This document shows, piece by piece, positions 1 through 6,042 of a DNA stretch of 22,599 nt. The DNA is from a virus. Each line of letters opens with the position of its first letter. Position 1 is the first letter of the stretch. The notes below the pieces were generated by a model. That model made no database searches and was not told the origin of the DNA. It saw only the letters and a list, made by a program, of their open reading frames with translations. Where the stretch lies: positions 1-22,599 of IMG/VR virus record IMGVR_UViG_3300020172_001232. One strand, given 5' to 3'. The translations under genes were made by a program, and so were the position numbers.

Positions 1-76
1 ACTCACCAAAGCTCTTTGCTAGGTATTGATGACGGTTGCACTCAGTGCAATACAAATACAGCCTGTTGTTTGCCAT
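1..76 (-). CDS. Partial small protein with CxxC motif (N-terminus only)
   Basis: The ATG at 76..74 overlaps the TAA stop of the upstream gene (TAATG). The frame stays open to the window edge and gives 25 residues starting MANNRLYLYCTECNRHQYLA. An AAGGAG-like ribosome site lies about 11 nt upstream inside the previous gene. A Cys-x2-Cys pair at residues 10 and 13 suggests the first half of a zinc ribbon, as in several other small proteins of this phage. It is the last visible member of the leftward recombination operon. The function is unknown and the C-terminus is outside the window. Confidence 0.6.
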   Translation of the reverse strand, partial: MANNRLYLYCTECNRHQYLAKSFGE

Positions 77-294
77 TACTTGTTGTTCTCCTTTTCTTCT
101 ATGGCAGCAGCAAGTTTGTGATACAGCGCAAGCATCACATCGTTGATCTCGTCGCACTCCTTGATCGCCTCATCGCGCTCCTTCGCAGCTTGGTTGCAGA
201 AGTCGCAGGACACAGTGCGTCCGGTCAACGCTTGGCGAAGCTCTTCGATCTCACGCATTAGCTGCACGATCTTGTCTTCAGGTGAGTCGCTCAC
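76..294 (-). CDS. Small coiled-coil protein with CxxC, unknown function
   Basis: A 72-residue acidic, helical protein. A longer reading from an ATG at 351 is possible. The GTG at 294..292 is preferred because it overlaps the TGA of the upstream HTH gene (GTGA) and has GGGAGG about 5 nt upstream. The first part, IVQLMREIEELRQAL, looks like a short coiled coil. It is followed by CDFC (Cys-x2-Cys) near residue 30 and then a second charged helix ending in Lys/Asn residues. No family was recognised. Its position after the annealing protein and the HTH gene places it in the leftward recombination operon. Confidence 0.65.
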   Translation of the reverse strand: MSDSPEDKIVQLMREIEELRQALTGRTVSCDFCNQAAKERDEAIKECDEINDVMLALYHKLAAAIEEKENNK

Positions 295-518
295 ACCACC
301 CTCCCTGAAGTCTTGGGCCTGCCGCATGGCACGATGCCATCCTTCTCCCACTCTTCGACATCGACGATGCGATAGCGCACCTCAGCACTGCGCCCGTCAC
401 CCAGCTTCATGTAAGCTGGACCAATGCCAGCCACTCGCCACTTGCGGATGGTGTTCTCTGCCAAGCCCCAGCGAATCGCTAGCTGCTTAGATGTGAGGAC
501 TGTCGTGATATCACTCAC
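291..518 (-). CDS. Small HTH DNA-binding protein (excisionase/MerR-like)
   Basis: A 75-residue protein. Residues 8 to 28 (LTSKQLAIRWGLAENTIRKW) have the pattern of a winged helix-turn-helix of the phage excisionase or MerR N-terminal type. The following part, PAYMKLGDGRSAEVRYRIVDVEEW, is the usual beta-wing and final helix, in which an Arg-Tyr-x-ILE/V-x-D step follows a Gly turn. It starts at GTG 518..516, overlapping the TGA of the ERF gene, with AAGGAGG just upstream. No integrase is visible, so it could be a small transcriptional regulator rather than an excisionase. The fold is fairly sure; the role is inferred. Confidence 0.75.
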   Translation of the reverse strand: MSDITTVLTSKQLAIRWGLAENTIRKWRVAGIGPAYMKLGDGRSAEVRYRIVDVEEWEKDGIVPCGRPKTSGRVV

Positions 519-1111
519 GACAGTTCCTCCTTGCGCTTGGCGTAGATCTCGCGAGCCTCACCACGTTCGCTCTCAGGCAGGGACTTCGCCTGCGCTGCCA
601 GCGAGTCGAGTTCTGCCAGCGTCTTGGCTTCACGCAGTGCGCCGCACAGCGTCATCGCGTCCATCGTTGGCACAATTGTGCCGCTCATCTTGGTGATCAC
701 CTTCTGCACTGCTGCGCCCGGCTTAGCTGGCGCAGGCGCAGGCGCGCTCGCAGCCGTGCCGTCATCGTCCACCTCAGCCAGCCCAAGCAGGGACTTGATG
801 GTCATGCGACGGTAGTAGGTGCATGCTGCCGCATACCCTTGAGGATCTTGCTTCGATGGGTTGAGAGGGATGACGCTGTCGATGCGCTCGCCCGACTCTG
901 CGTGCCACAGCGTGGTGACAAGCGAGACGATTGGGTGCGGGATGATCGTCTGCGTGAGGACCAGACCATGCTTGTTGAGCGGCTTGGTCACAGCCTCCAG
1001 CACGCTTTCAAGTGACGCGTAGTTGTTCTTGAAGTGCGGGTTCTTGCTGTCCTTGACGGGGTTGGTGATTTCGGACTGAGCCGACACAAGTGCTTTCAGG
1101 AGATTGTTCAT
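515..1111 (-). CDS. erf: ERF-family single-strand annealing protein
   Basis: A 198-residue recombinase mediator of the Erf superfamily. It anneals complementary single strands during phage recombination and genome circularisation. Residues 24 to 34 (NPHFKNNYASL) and the following helix with PLNKHGLVLTQ are the family signature. DPQGYAAACTYYRR at 89 to 102 followed by LGLAEVDDDGT at 110 to 119 is the second conserved block. An Ala/Pro linker (123 to 132) leads to a charged helical tail likely used for partner binding. The ATG at 1111..1109 overlaps the exonuclease stop (TGATG); a frame-open extension to 1195 would lie inside that gene and is rejected. Its partner is the exonuclease encoded just before it. 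Confidence 0.9.
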   Translation of the reverse strand: MNNLLKALVSAQSEITNPVKDSKNPHFKNNYASLESVLEAVTKPLNKHGLVLTQTIIPHPIVSLVTTLWHAESGERIDSVIPLNPSKQDPQGYAAACTYYRRMTIKSLLGLAEVDDDGTAASAPAPAPAKPGAAVQKVITKMSGTIVPTMDAMTLCGALREAKTLAELDSLAAQAKSLPESERGEAREIYAKRKEELS

Positions 1112-1950
1112 CAGAAGAGGATCTTTTGCGCCCAAGAAGGGGCATACTTGTTCTTGACTTGCCAGAAGTGGAGCAGTGCCTTGAACATCGCCCACCCATG
1201 CTCCATCTCTTCGGGTGTTGCGATGACCAGCTTTGCGGTAGGTTCGGTGCGACTGACGTAGAGGATGGCACCTTTAGCGTTAGGCATTTCGAGAGCGCGT
1301 GCGGTGGCAGCAAGCTGCTGCGCATGCTCGATGTAGATCTGCGTCACGTTGTCGAGGTTGCCGTCCTTCGTCTTCATGTCTACGACCCACTGGTGGACCT
1401 TGCCTTCGCTTGGGCCAAGGCACTTCTGAAATGGGTCATACTCTTTGACATCGAGTGACAGGTCGGACTTGGTGCCATACCCATACGGGTGGACGCATGG
1501 TCGTTCGCATCGCCACGCCATCGAGTCCACATCGTAGAGCGAACTGAGTTGCTCGCGCACAGCCAGCACCCATTCGTCTGCGCTTTCGCGAGAGTGCAGC
1601 CCATGCTCGACGCGAGCGTGGATCTGCGATCCCTTGCTGGCAGCTTGGAACGCAGCCTCCTTCGCGTCCGACATGATGCGTGCGATGAAGTCATCGTCCG
1701 TCTCTGATGCCATTCGCCCAAGCGTGAGCGACGCGAGCAGCACCTGACGCTCGCGATACATGACAAGCTGTTCCTTGTGCGCCTCCTTGATGATGGTGGT
1801 CACGCCAGGGACGAGGTCCAACTTGCGTGCCTGACGCAACGTGGGCTTGATTGCCTTGCCTTCTGCGCTGAGGACGGTGGCGACTTGCACACCAGTGCGG
1901 TCATACCAGTGGCCGGATGCCTCACTGGTCGTGGTCTTGTAAGTGGTCAT
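1111..1950 (-). CDS. PD-(D/E)XK exonuclease (RecB/lambda-Exo-like)
   Basis: A 279-residue nuclease that probably resects double-stranded ends to make the single strand loaded by the ERF protein. An N-terminal helical part ends in SKGSQIHARVE (105 to 115), the typical helix before the catalytic core. The core shows Asp163 in YGTKSDL and the D-x-K step Asp191-Met-Lys193 in WVVDMKTKDG, followed by a Gln-rich helix (QIYIEHAQQLAA, 204 to 215) typical of RecB-like and Cas4-like phage exonucleases. The length is usual. The start ATG at 1950 overlaps the previous stop (TGATG), and the stop overlaps the ERF start, so the two recombination proteins are translated in a coupled way. Confidence 0.85.
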   Translation of the reverse strand: MTTYKTTTSEASGHWYDRTGVQVATVLSAEGKAIKPTLRQARKLDLVPGVTTIIKEAHKEQLVMYRERQVLLASLTLGRMASETDDDFIARIMSDAKEAAFQAASKGSQIHARVEHGLHSRESADEWVLAVREQLSSLYDVDSMAWRCERPCVHPYGYGTKSDLSLDVKEYDPFQKCLGPSEGKVHQWVVDMKTKDGNLDNVTQIYIEHAQQLAATARALEMPNAKGAILYVSRTEPTAKLVIATPEEMEHGWAMFKALLHFWQVKNKYAPSWAQKILF

Positions 1951-2255
1951 CAGTTGTAGTCGTGCGGGTTGCGGGAACGGTAGAGGTGGGTCGGCGTGCC
2001 ACCAACGTAGTGGCTGTGCGACGGGGCGTTGGTGCAGATCATGCTCAGGTGAGCGTGCGCTTCGCAGATCAGGAGGCGAGCAGCTTCCAGCTTCGTCTGC
2101 ATGTAGCGATAGCTGTCATCACTGTGTCCGTCCAGGTTGTGGACGCCATGCATCGACTCGCTGATCCCATCGAGTGCGGTCAGCATGGGTAGGCTGATGT
2201 TGGTCATCTCTTCGAACAGCTTCTTGATCTCGTCAGGCAGGTTGTTGGTATCCAT
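1950..2255 (-). CDS. Hypothetical protein, first gene of leftward recombination operon
   Basis: A 101-residue protein of unknown family. The ATG at 2255..2253 has AAGGGA about 7 nt upstream, and the more upstream in-frame sequence is low-quality Arg/Cys-rich translation of the intergenic region, so the short start is used. The protein is helical and acidic at the front (PDEIKKLFEEM). It is His/Ser-rich near residues 36 to 47 and 64 to 84, with three His-x-His pairs that could bind metal; this is an observation only. It is followed without a gap by the exonuclease (TGATG overlap), so it may serve the same recombination process. Confidence 0.65.
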   Translation of the reverse strand: MDTNNLPDEIKKLFEEMTNISLPMLTALDGISESMHGVHNLDGHSDDSYRYMQTKLEAARLLICEAHAHLSMICTNAPSHSHYVGGTPTHLYRSRNPHDYN

Positions 2256-2487
2256 GTGTTCCCTTGTAGCATCTGTCTCGTCTGTTGCAACACGTTGACC
2301 TAAGTTTTTTTGTGTGTGCATGCAAGTCGTTGAGCCGCATGCCCTTGCGCATCTGCTGCGCCGGAATAAAATCCTTGCGTGGCCTGACCAGCCACCCTCA
2401 GGGCTGAGGGTAGCTAGCATCTGAATGCCTGCCATCGCATGGATGGTGGGCTGTCGGCGTGTTGCCGTCTAAGGGTGCTGGGTGCGA
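2256..2487. promoter_or_regulatory. Divergent intergenic region between recombination operon and tRNA/replication operon
   Basis: About 230 nt without a credible gene separate the leftward and rightward blocks, so promoters for both should lie here. For the rightward side a weak sigma70-like pair can be read: TTGCGC at 2345..2350 and TAAAAT at 2367..2372 with a 16-nt spacer. No convincing leftward pair was found. A T-run at 2305..2311 and a 7-bp hairpin at 2394..2411 are the other visible structures. The promoter reading is tentative. Confidence 0.3.
2394..2411. repeat. Short inverted repeat (possible operator or hairpin)
   Basis: ACCCTCA and TGAGGGT flank a GGGC tetranucleotide, giving a perfect 7-bp stem. 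No T-run follows on either strand, so a rho-independent terminator is unlikely. It sits between the candidate rightward promoter and the tRNA, where it could be an operator or an RNA processing signal. Confidence 0.4.
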
Positions 2488-2561
2488 CGCGATGTAGAGT
2501 AACGGTAACTCGCCTGCCTCATAAGCAGGGGATCCCAGTTCGAATCCGGGCATCGCTACCA
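2488..2561 (+). tRNA. tRNA with CAU anticodon (tRNA-Met type), 3' CCA encoded
   Basis: A 74-nt cloverleaf can be folded by eye. The acceptor is 2488..2494 with 2551..2557 (6 pairs plus a C1/U72 mismatch). The D-stem is GAGT/ACTC around the loop AACGGTA. The anticodon stem CCTGC/GCAGG closes the loop CTCATAA (anticodon CAU at 2520..2522). A 4-nt variable region is followed by T-stem CCCAG/CCGGG (one A-C mismatch) around TTCGAAT. Discriminator A2558 and CCA 2559..2561 are encoded. The C1/U72 mismatch and A11-U24 pair recall initiator tRNA, but the three G-C anticodon pairs of initiators are absent, so elongator Met is more likely. A modified Ile(CAU) identity cannot be excluded. Confidence 0.88.
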
Positions 2562-2566
2562 CTACC

Positions 2567-2938
2567 ATGATTGAACTGCCCTGGCCTCCACCCCAGCTTA
2601 GCCCGAACAAGCGCATGCACTGGGCTGCGCTCGCCAAGTATAAGGCGAAGTATCGGGAGCAGTGCTGCGCTGTGACCACAGCTAAGCCAACCAAGCTTCC
2701 GGCTGGGCCGCTAGCCATGCGCCTTACGTTCTTCCGGCCTGATCGCAGGAACTACGACCGGGACAACCTGCTCGCTCGCATGAAGTCAGGTCTCGATGGG
2801 ATGAGCGATGCGCTCGGCATCAACGACGCTCGATTCACCGTCATCACGTTGCGGGTTTCCGACATTGTGGTTGACGGTGGAGCGGTTCACGTTTACATCT
2901 CCGAAGACCATGAAGAAAATCTACGATCTCGCAGTTAA
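2567..2938 (+). CDS. rusA: RusA-like Holliday junction resolvase
   Basis: A 123-residue endonuclease of the RusA family, which cuts four-way junctions formed during phage recombination and replication. The start LPWPPPQLSPNKRMHW matches the family N-terminus (Pro-rich strand, then Asn near residue 14). The acidic core is visible as NYDRDNLLARMKSGLDGM (Asp residues in the D-x-D-N step near 63 to 66 and a second Asp in the helix), followed by ALGINDARF with another conserved Asp. The ATG lies only 5 nt after the tRNA CCA end and has no Shine-Dalgarno site, so tRNA processing would leave an almost leaderless message. A later Met would delete the conserved N-terminus. Confidence 0.88.
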   Translation: MIELPWPPPQLSPNKRMHWAALAKYKAKYREQCCAVTTAKPTKLPAGPLAMRLTFFRPDRRNYDRDNLLARMKSGLDGMSDALGINDARFTVITLRVSDIVVDGGAVHVYISEDHEENLRSRS

Positions 2939-3149
2939 GACTGGCACCTACACCGCTAACGGCGAAACCAAGAACCGCTACCTGACGGTCGGCTCCTGCA
3001 TGGAGAACGACGAGGGCGCGATGTTCTTGTTCTTGAACAAGGCATTCAACCCTGCTGGCATCGAGAGCAAGGAAGGCTCGGACTCGATCATCGTGTCGAT
3101 GTTCACGCCGAAGCCGAAGGACGGGATGAAGGGCGGGACCCCGTTCTGA
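2910..3149 (+). CDS. Conserved small phage protein of replication module
   Basis: A 79-residue protein, MKKIYDLAVKTGTYTANGET onward, of a type often found near RusA and replication genes in phages. Beta-rich segments (RYLTVGSCM, AMFLFLNKAFNPAG, SIIVSMF) and a Pro/Lys tail suggest a small OB-like or beta-barrel protein, but I do not recognise a proven function. The ATG at 2910 overlaps the end of the resolvase gene by 29 nt and has a GAAG site about 4 nt upstream. An upstream reading from 2808 is a shadow of the resolvase gene. The stop overlaps the next ATG (TGATG). A single-strand-binding role is possible but unproved. Confidence 0.75.
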   Translation: MKKIYDLAVKTGTYTANGETKNRYLTVGSCMENDEGAMFLFLNKAFNPAGIESKEGSDSIIVSMFTPKPKDGMKGGTPF

Positions 3150-3403
3150 TGGCCCGCAAATTCTTCGTCCCCTGCGCTGATCGTCGCAAGATTGTAACGA
3201 TCAAGTGCGAGTGCGGTAAGACGCACAAGGCTCGCATGGATCGGGGCCACGACCTGTGCCCCAAGTGCGCGCAGGTTTTGCACACCAAGCGGCAGCAGAA
3301 AGAGAACGCTGAGCAGTTGGAACCATGGCAGGTCAAGATGTATCTTGACTCGATGATCCGCAACGAATGCGCGATGCCATGGGAGAAGCGTAAGATTCGC
3401 TGA
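3149..3403 (+). CDS. Small zinc-ribbon protein
   Basis: An 84-residue protein with a four-Cys zinc ribbon. CEC (Cys20, Cys22) lies in VTIKCECGKTHKARMDRG, and CPKC comes about 15 residues later. A helix follows, and then a Trp-containing basic C-terminus (EPWQVKMYLDSM, PWEKRKIR). The ATG overlaps the preceding TGA, so it is translationally coupled to the small replication-module protein. The ribbon may bind nucleic acid or a protein partner. No specific family was recognised. Confidence 0.7.
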   Translation: MARKFFVPCADRRKIVTIKCECGKTHKARMDRGHDLCPKCAQVLHTKRQQKENAEQLEPWQVKMYLDSMIRNECAMPWEKRKIR

Positions 3404-3430
3404 GCCATTTAGCTTTTTCTCTTGACCGTT

Positions 3431-3461
3431 CATGCCCTCATCGCTTACGGATGGGGGCATG
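3431..3461 (+). promoter_or_regulatory. 11-bp inverted repeat enclosing the start region of the replication gene
   Basis: CATGCCCTCAT (3431..3441) and ATGGGGGCATG (3451..3461) pair over 11 positions with one G-U wobble around the 9-nt loop CGCTTACGG. Both candidate ATG codons of the downstream gene (3432 and 3459) and the G-rich ribosome site lie within the arms. As RNA the structure would hide the translation start. As DNA it is an operator-like dyad. No T-run follows on either side. Confidence 0.6.
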
Positions 3462-4115
3462 GATACCACAGAACCAAGAGCAGAGAGCGCGCTCCAGGCA
3501 GCTAAGGCCGGGCGCACCAAGTTCCTCAGCCATCCCTGCAAGAAGTGCGGGGAACGCCTGCGCTACACCAGCAGCAGGGCGTGCGTCCCTTGTGCCATCG
3601 CCAAGGCGACCGCCTACCAGAACGAGATCAGGGATTCCCTCCGCAAAGTCAATGGCAAAGGCAAAGTGAAAGGCAAAGGCAAAGGCAGCGCAAAAGCTGA
3701 AGTCAAAATCAGCGACACGGCGCAGGCCCCTGTTGTCGTAAGCCCTGTAGTTCCAACGACTTGCGAAGAACCCAAAGACAAAGCAAAGGCAAAGTCTGAA
3801 GTGGCTGTGCCTTATAATAGTATTAATACTACTACTAGTACTAAAGAGAATACTAAGACACAGAAGCCAGAAGGTGTGTCCGATACGGTGTGGTCGGACT
3901 GGCTGGCGCATCGCAAGGCTCGCCGCTCGATGGTCACCGACAACGTGATCGCATCGATGCAGCGAGAGGCCAAGCTCGCAGGCTGGACGCTGGAGCAGGC
4001 GATGACCGAGTCGGTCATGCGTGGATGGCAGGGCTTCAAGGCTGAGTGGGTCAAGGCCCGTGCTTCGACGGCTCGCACTTTCACTGAGGTGGAATACCGT
4101 GACGGCGATCTGTGA
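3459..4115 (+). CDS. Phage replication organiser-like protein with N-terminal zinc finger
   Basis: A 218-residue protein from the ATG at 3459, or 227 from the ATG at 3432, which has no ribosome site. Residues 26 to 45 carry CKKC and CVPC separated by RYTSS, a small zinc finger common in phage proteins. A Lys/Gly then Thr/Asn low-complexity linker fills about 65 to 136. Residues 139 to 199 (VWSDWLAHRKARRSMVT then GWTLEQAMTESVMRGWQGF) match the C-terminal helical domain of phage replication initiators and organisers, which recruits the helicase loader. The loader follows directly, overlapping by 17 nt. The arrangement resembles lambda O and P, in which the origin lies in the linker coding region. 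Confidence 0.7.
   Translation: MDTTEPRAESALQAAKAGRTKFLSHPCKKCGERLRYTSSRACVPCAIAKATAYQNEIRDSLRKVNGKGKVKGKGKGSAKAEVKISDTAQAPVVVSPVVPTTCEEPKDKAKAKSEVAVPYNSINTTTSTKENTKTQKPEGVSDTVWSDWLAHRKARRSMVTDNVIASMQREAKLAGWTLEQAMTESVMRGWQGFKAEWVKARASTARTFTEVEYRDGDL
3650..3692 (+). repeat. GGCAAA hexamer repeats in the replication gene
   Basis: Five GGCAAA units, interrupted by GTGAAA, encode alternating Gly-Lys in the linker of the replication protein. More AAAGCAAAGGCAAAG copies follow near 3779..3793. Such a stretch is prone to slippage and would give length variants of the linker between related phages. It may also help DNA or RNA binding through its Lys content. Confidence 0.6.
3813..3855. other. AT-rich iteron-like cluster, candidate replication origin
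   Basis: Within the linker codons of the replication gene there is TATAAT (3813), a perfect 14-bp palindrome TAGTATTAATACTA (3818..3831), and four direct TACTA units beginning at 3827, 3833, 3839 and 3851, spaced 6, 6 and 12 nt. Inverted TAGTA units start at 3818 and 3836. The stretch is far more AT-rich than its surroundings, and its Thr codons are ACT while flanking genes favour ACC and ACG. In lambdoid phages the origin iterons sit in the same place, inside the initiator gene. Confidence 0.45.
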
Positions 4116-4857
4116 TACTCGCCGGGACAATTGCCCGGACCATGGCGAGTATGAGGCGCGCAAGTTCGGGCGATTTGGTGGTTGGTCCAGGTGCCCTACG
4201 TGCGACCAGGATCTCGCGAAAGAGATCGAGGCTACCAAGACTCAAGCCGAGAAAGATCTCGCAGCAGAGAGGATCCTGGCGCGTTTGGTGGCAAGCGGCA
4301 TCCCTGTCCGCTACCACGACCGCACTCTTTCCGTGTATCGGGCAGAGAATCCAGGCCAGCGCAAGGCTCTCGCTTTCGCTCAGCAGTATCTGGCTGAGTG
4401 GGACGAGGTGAAGGGCAGTGGACGTAGCGCACTGTGGATTGGCACGCCGGGCACGGGCAAGACGCATCTCGCTATCGGCGTGTGCCTTGCTCTTCTCGAC
4501 CGGGATGCCAGCGTCTACTACACCACCGTGCAGCGTGCGGTGCGCCGGGTGCGTGACACATGGGACGCAGAGAACCGGACGGAGACGGAGAAGCAGGCAG
4601 TGCAGGCGATGACGGGCTGCGACCTTCTAGTCTTGGACGAGGTCGGCGTGCAGACGGGCAGTCAGTCGGAGCAGCACCTGCTCTTCGATCTGATCAACGA
4701 AAGATACAACATGCGGAGACCTACCATCCTCCTATCTAACCTCCCTCAGCAGGAGGTGGTCGCCCTTCTTGGCGAACGCATCATCGATAGATTGCGAGAG
4801 GACGGTGGCAAGGTGGTCGCATTCGATTGGCAGTCATGGAGGAAGAACAATGCGTGA
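4099..4857 (+). CDS. DnaC-like AAA+ helicase loader
   Basis: A 252-residue ATPase that would load the host replicative helicase at the phage origin. An N-terminal zinc finger uses Cys12, His15, Cys32 and Cys35. The AAA+ part shows Walker A GTPGTGKT (115 to 122), Walker B LLVLDEVG (176 to 183), a sensor-1 type Asn in LLSNLP (211 to 216), and an Arg in RIIDRL near 227 to 232. The GTG at 4099 has GAGGTGG about 6 nt upstream and overlaps the replication organiser gene by 17 nt. The open frame to 4021 is inside that gene and is not used. The C-terminus overlaps the next gene by 8 nt. Confidence 0.88.
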   Translation: MTAICDTRRDNCPDHGEYEARKFGRFGGWSRCPTCDQDLAKEIEATKTQAEKDLAAERILARLVASGIPVRYHDRTLSVYRAENPGQRKALAFAQQYLAEWDEVKGSGRSALWIGTPGTGKTHLAIGVCLALLDRDASVYYTTVQRAVRRVRDTWDAENRTETEKQAVQAMTGCDLLVLDEVGVQTGSQSEQHLLFDLINERYNMRRPTILLSNLPQQEVVALLGERIIDRLREDGGKVVAFDWQSWRKNNA

Positions 4858-5119
4858 TACTTGGATGAACCAGTGCATCGTCTGCATGACTAACAACCCC
4901 AGCATAGCGTTCAAGCGGCCAGCCAAGTGTGCTGGCTGTGGCCTCAAGCTGGAGTGTGTGCGTCAGTATCCTGGCGAAGCTGACGGATTATTCGGAGAGC
5001 TTCGCCGGGTTACCGATAACGAGCAGAGAAAGGAGCGGCGCAAACACAAGAAGTCTTTGCGTGAAAAGTGGGAGACCCATGCTAAGAAGATGGGCCTCCC
5101 ACTGGATGATGATGACTAG
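4850..5119 (+). CDS. Small zinc-ribbon protein at end of replication operon
   Basis: An 89-residue protein starting MRDTWMNQCIVCMTNN, with Cys pairs CIVC near residues 9 to 12 and CAGC near 28 to 31, so a four-Cys ribbon is likely. The middle is acidic. The C-terminus is a long Arg/Lys/Glu helix (NEQRKERRKHKKSLREKW) ending LPLDDDD, suited to nucleic acid or protein contact. GGAGG lies about 6 nt before the ATG. The gene overlaps the loader by 8 nt. Its stop (5117..5119) overlaps the stop of the opposing gene by 2 nt (5117..5118). Function unknown. Confidence 0.75.
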   Translation: MRDTWMNQCIVCMTNNPSIAFKRPAKCAGCGLKLECVRQYPGEADGLFGELRRVTDNEQRKERRKHKKSLREKWETHAKKMGLPLDDDD

Positions 5120-5364
5120 TCAGCGTAGGACCAGTCCTTCTTGTTGTCGGGGTTGACCCGTATACGGATCTCGAATCCGTGCGACTCGTCAGCCGCAACC
5201 ACACCAGCGTGGGTAATCTTGTTCACCCATGCCCAGCTAGCCAGGGCATAGCGGATGTCCTGTTCGAACACCTTACCGGGCGGTAGCGTGAGCGGGGTGC
5301 GCTCGACGGCATAGGTGCTAACGTCATACGGGAACCAGTGCTGCTCGTAGTTGATGTTGGTCAT
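5116..5364 (-). CDS. Hypothetical protein, last gene of leftward operon C
   Basis: An 82-residue protein, MTNINYEQHWFPYDVSTYAV onward, containing several aromatic residues and a basic beta-like C-terminal part (GFEIRIRVNPDNKKDW). The ATG at 5364..5362 overlaps the upstream TGA (ATGA) and has AGAGGAA about 7 nt upstream. An extension to 5385 would overlap more and is less likely. It is the most distal gene of the long leftward operon and meets the replication operon tail to tail. No family was recognised. Confidence 0.7.
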   Translation of the reverse strand: MTNINYEQHWFPYDVSTYAVERTPLTLPPGKVFEQDIRYALASWAWVNKITHAGVVAADESHGFEIRIRVNPDNKKDWSYAD

Positions 5365-5726
5365 CGTTCGTTCCTCTTCTCCCATTGGGAGATCTCGTTG
5401 TTGAGTGCGCGATCCCAGAAGTGGTCTCGCACCTGACGGATGATGGCTGGCACAGGAGACGGGATCTCAGCGTTGGGATCCTGCTCGCTGTCATGCACTG
5501 CGATCACCTGCTCTATCGAATCCCTACTGTTGTCGATTGCCTCCATGTCAGCGTCATCGAACCAAGTCATTAGCTGCGACAGCCTTGACGTTGGGTCGCT
5601 CGCCTGCTGAAGGACGAACAGGGCCTGCTTCAGGTAGCGCATGCGGAACTTGATGGTCTCGTTGTGGGACCATGCAATCCCGATCTCGTAGCCGTCAGGT
5701 AGTGGGTTGATGTAGTCACCGCTCAT
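5361..5726 (-). CDS. Hypothetical acidic helical protein
   Basis: A 121-residue protein starting MSGDYINPLPDGYEIGIAWS. The remainder is mainly helical with a strongly acidic middle (WFDDADMEAIDNSRDSIEQV). The ATG at 5726 is chosen because AGGAG lies about 8 nt upstream and the frame upstream of it overlaps the previous gene. It overlaps that gene by 11 nt and is coupled to the next one by ATGA. No recognised domain. Its place in a block of small early genes suggests a host-takeover or accessory role, which is inference only. Confidence 0.72.
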   Translation of the reverse strand: MSGDYINPLPDGYEIGIAWSHNETIKFRMRYLKQALFVLQQASDPTSRLSQLMTWFDDADMEAIDNSRDSIEQVIAVHDSEQDPNAEIPSPVPAIIRQVRDHFWDRALNNEISQWEKRNER

Positions 5727-6042
5727 TGAGTTTCTCCTGTTGTTTGTTGAGTGTGTCTGCTGATACATCCAGGTCACGCAGAATGCGGCGACCTACCATG
5801 CATTGCACCTTGAGTGTGTCGTAGTATCGGTTGGATGCAGAGAGGGCGAGTATGGATGCGCTACGCAGCGCAGCCTGCGCCTCAGCTATGGTTGGTTGGT
5901 CGGGCATGATGGAGAGTGCGCGCTCTGCTGCTGCGCGCATCTCCCTTGAGTCCTGCCCATCGAACGCGTCCATGGTGCGGTGTGTGCCAATGGCATACCA
6001 CACAGCAGCACGGATCCTCTTGATCACGATCTTGCTGATCAT
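5716..6042 (-). CDS. Hypothetical helical protein
   Basis: A 108-residue protein, MISKIVIKRIRAAVWYAIGT onward, with a basic amphipathic N-terminal helix and an Ala/Arg-rich middle (REMRAAAERALSI, EAQAALRSASILALSAS). The ATG at 6042 overlaps the TGA of a tiny upstream membrane-peptide gene (ATGA), with AAAGG about 9 nt before it. The pattern is of a helical bundle. No catalytic motif is visible and no family was recognised. Confidence 0.7.
   Translation of the reverse strand: MISKIVIKRIRAAVWYAIGTHRTMDAFDGQDSREMRAAAERALSIMPDQPTIAEAQAALRSASILALSASNRYYDTLKVQCMVGRRILRDLDVSADTLNKQQEKLNER

Noticed and set aside
1105-1120. CTGATGA on the minus strand as a third hammerhead core
   Set aside because: It comes from the TGATG overlap of two genes. 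There is no GAAA segment, no cleavage triplet and no supporting stems. The same applies to the CTGATGA at about 1947..1953.
2295-2323. TTGACC as a -35 box before the rightward operon
   Set aside because: No -10-like hexamer is found 16 to 18 nt downstream; the spacing falls on GCATGC.
2398-2718. Minus-strand open frame covering the tRNA
   Set aside because: It overlaps the tRNA and the resolvase N-terminus in antisense and has no ribosome site.
3818-3843. Short repeats read as a CRISPR array
   Set aside because: Units are only 5 bp with 1 to 7 nt between them, inside a coding linker; no repeat-spacer structure.
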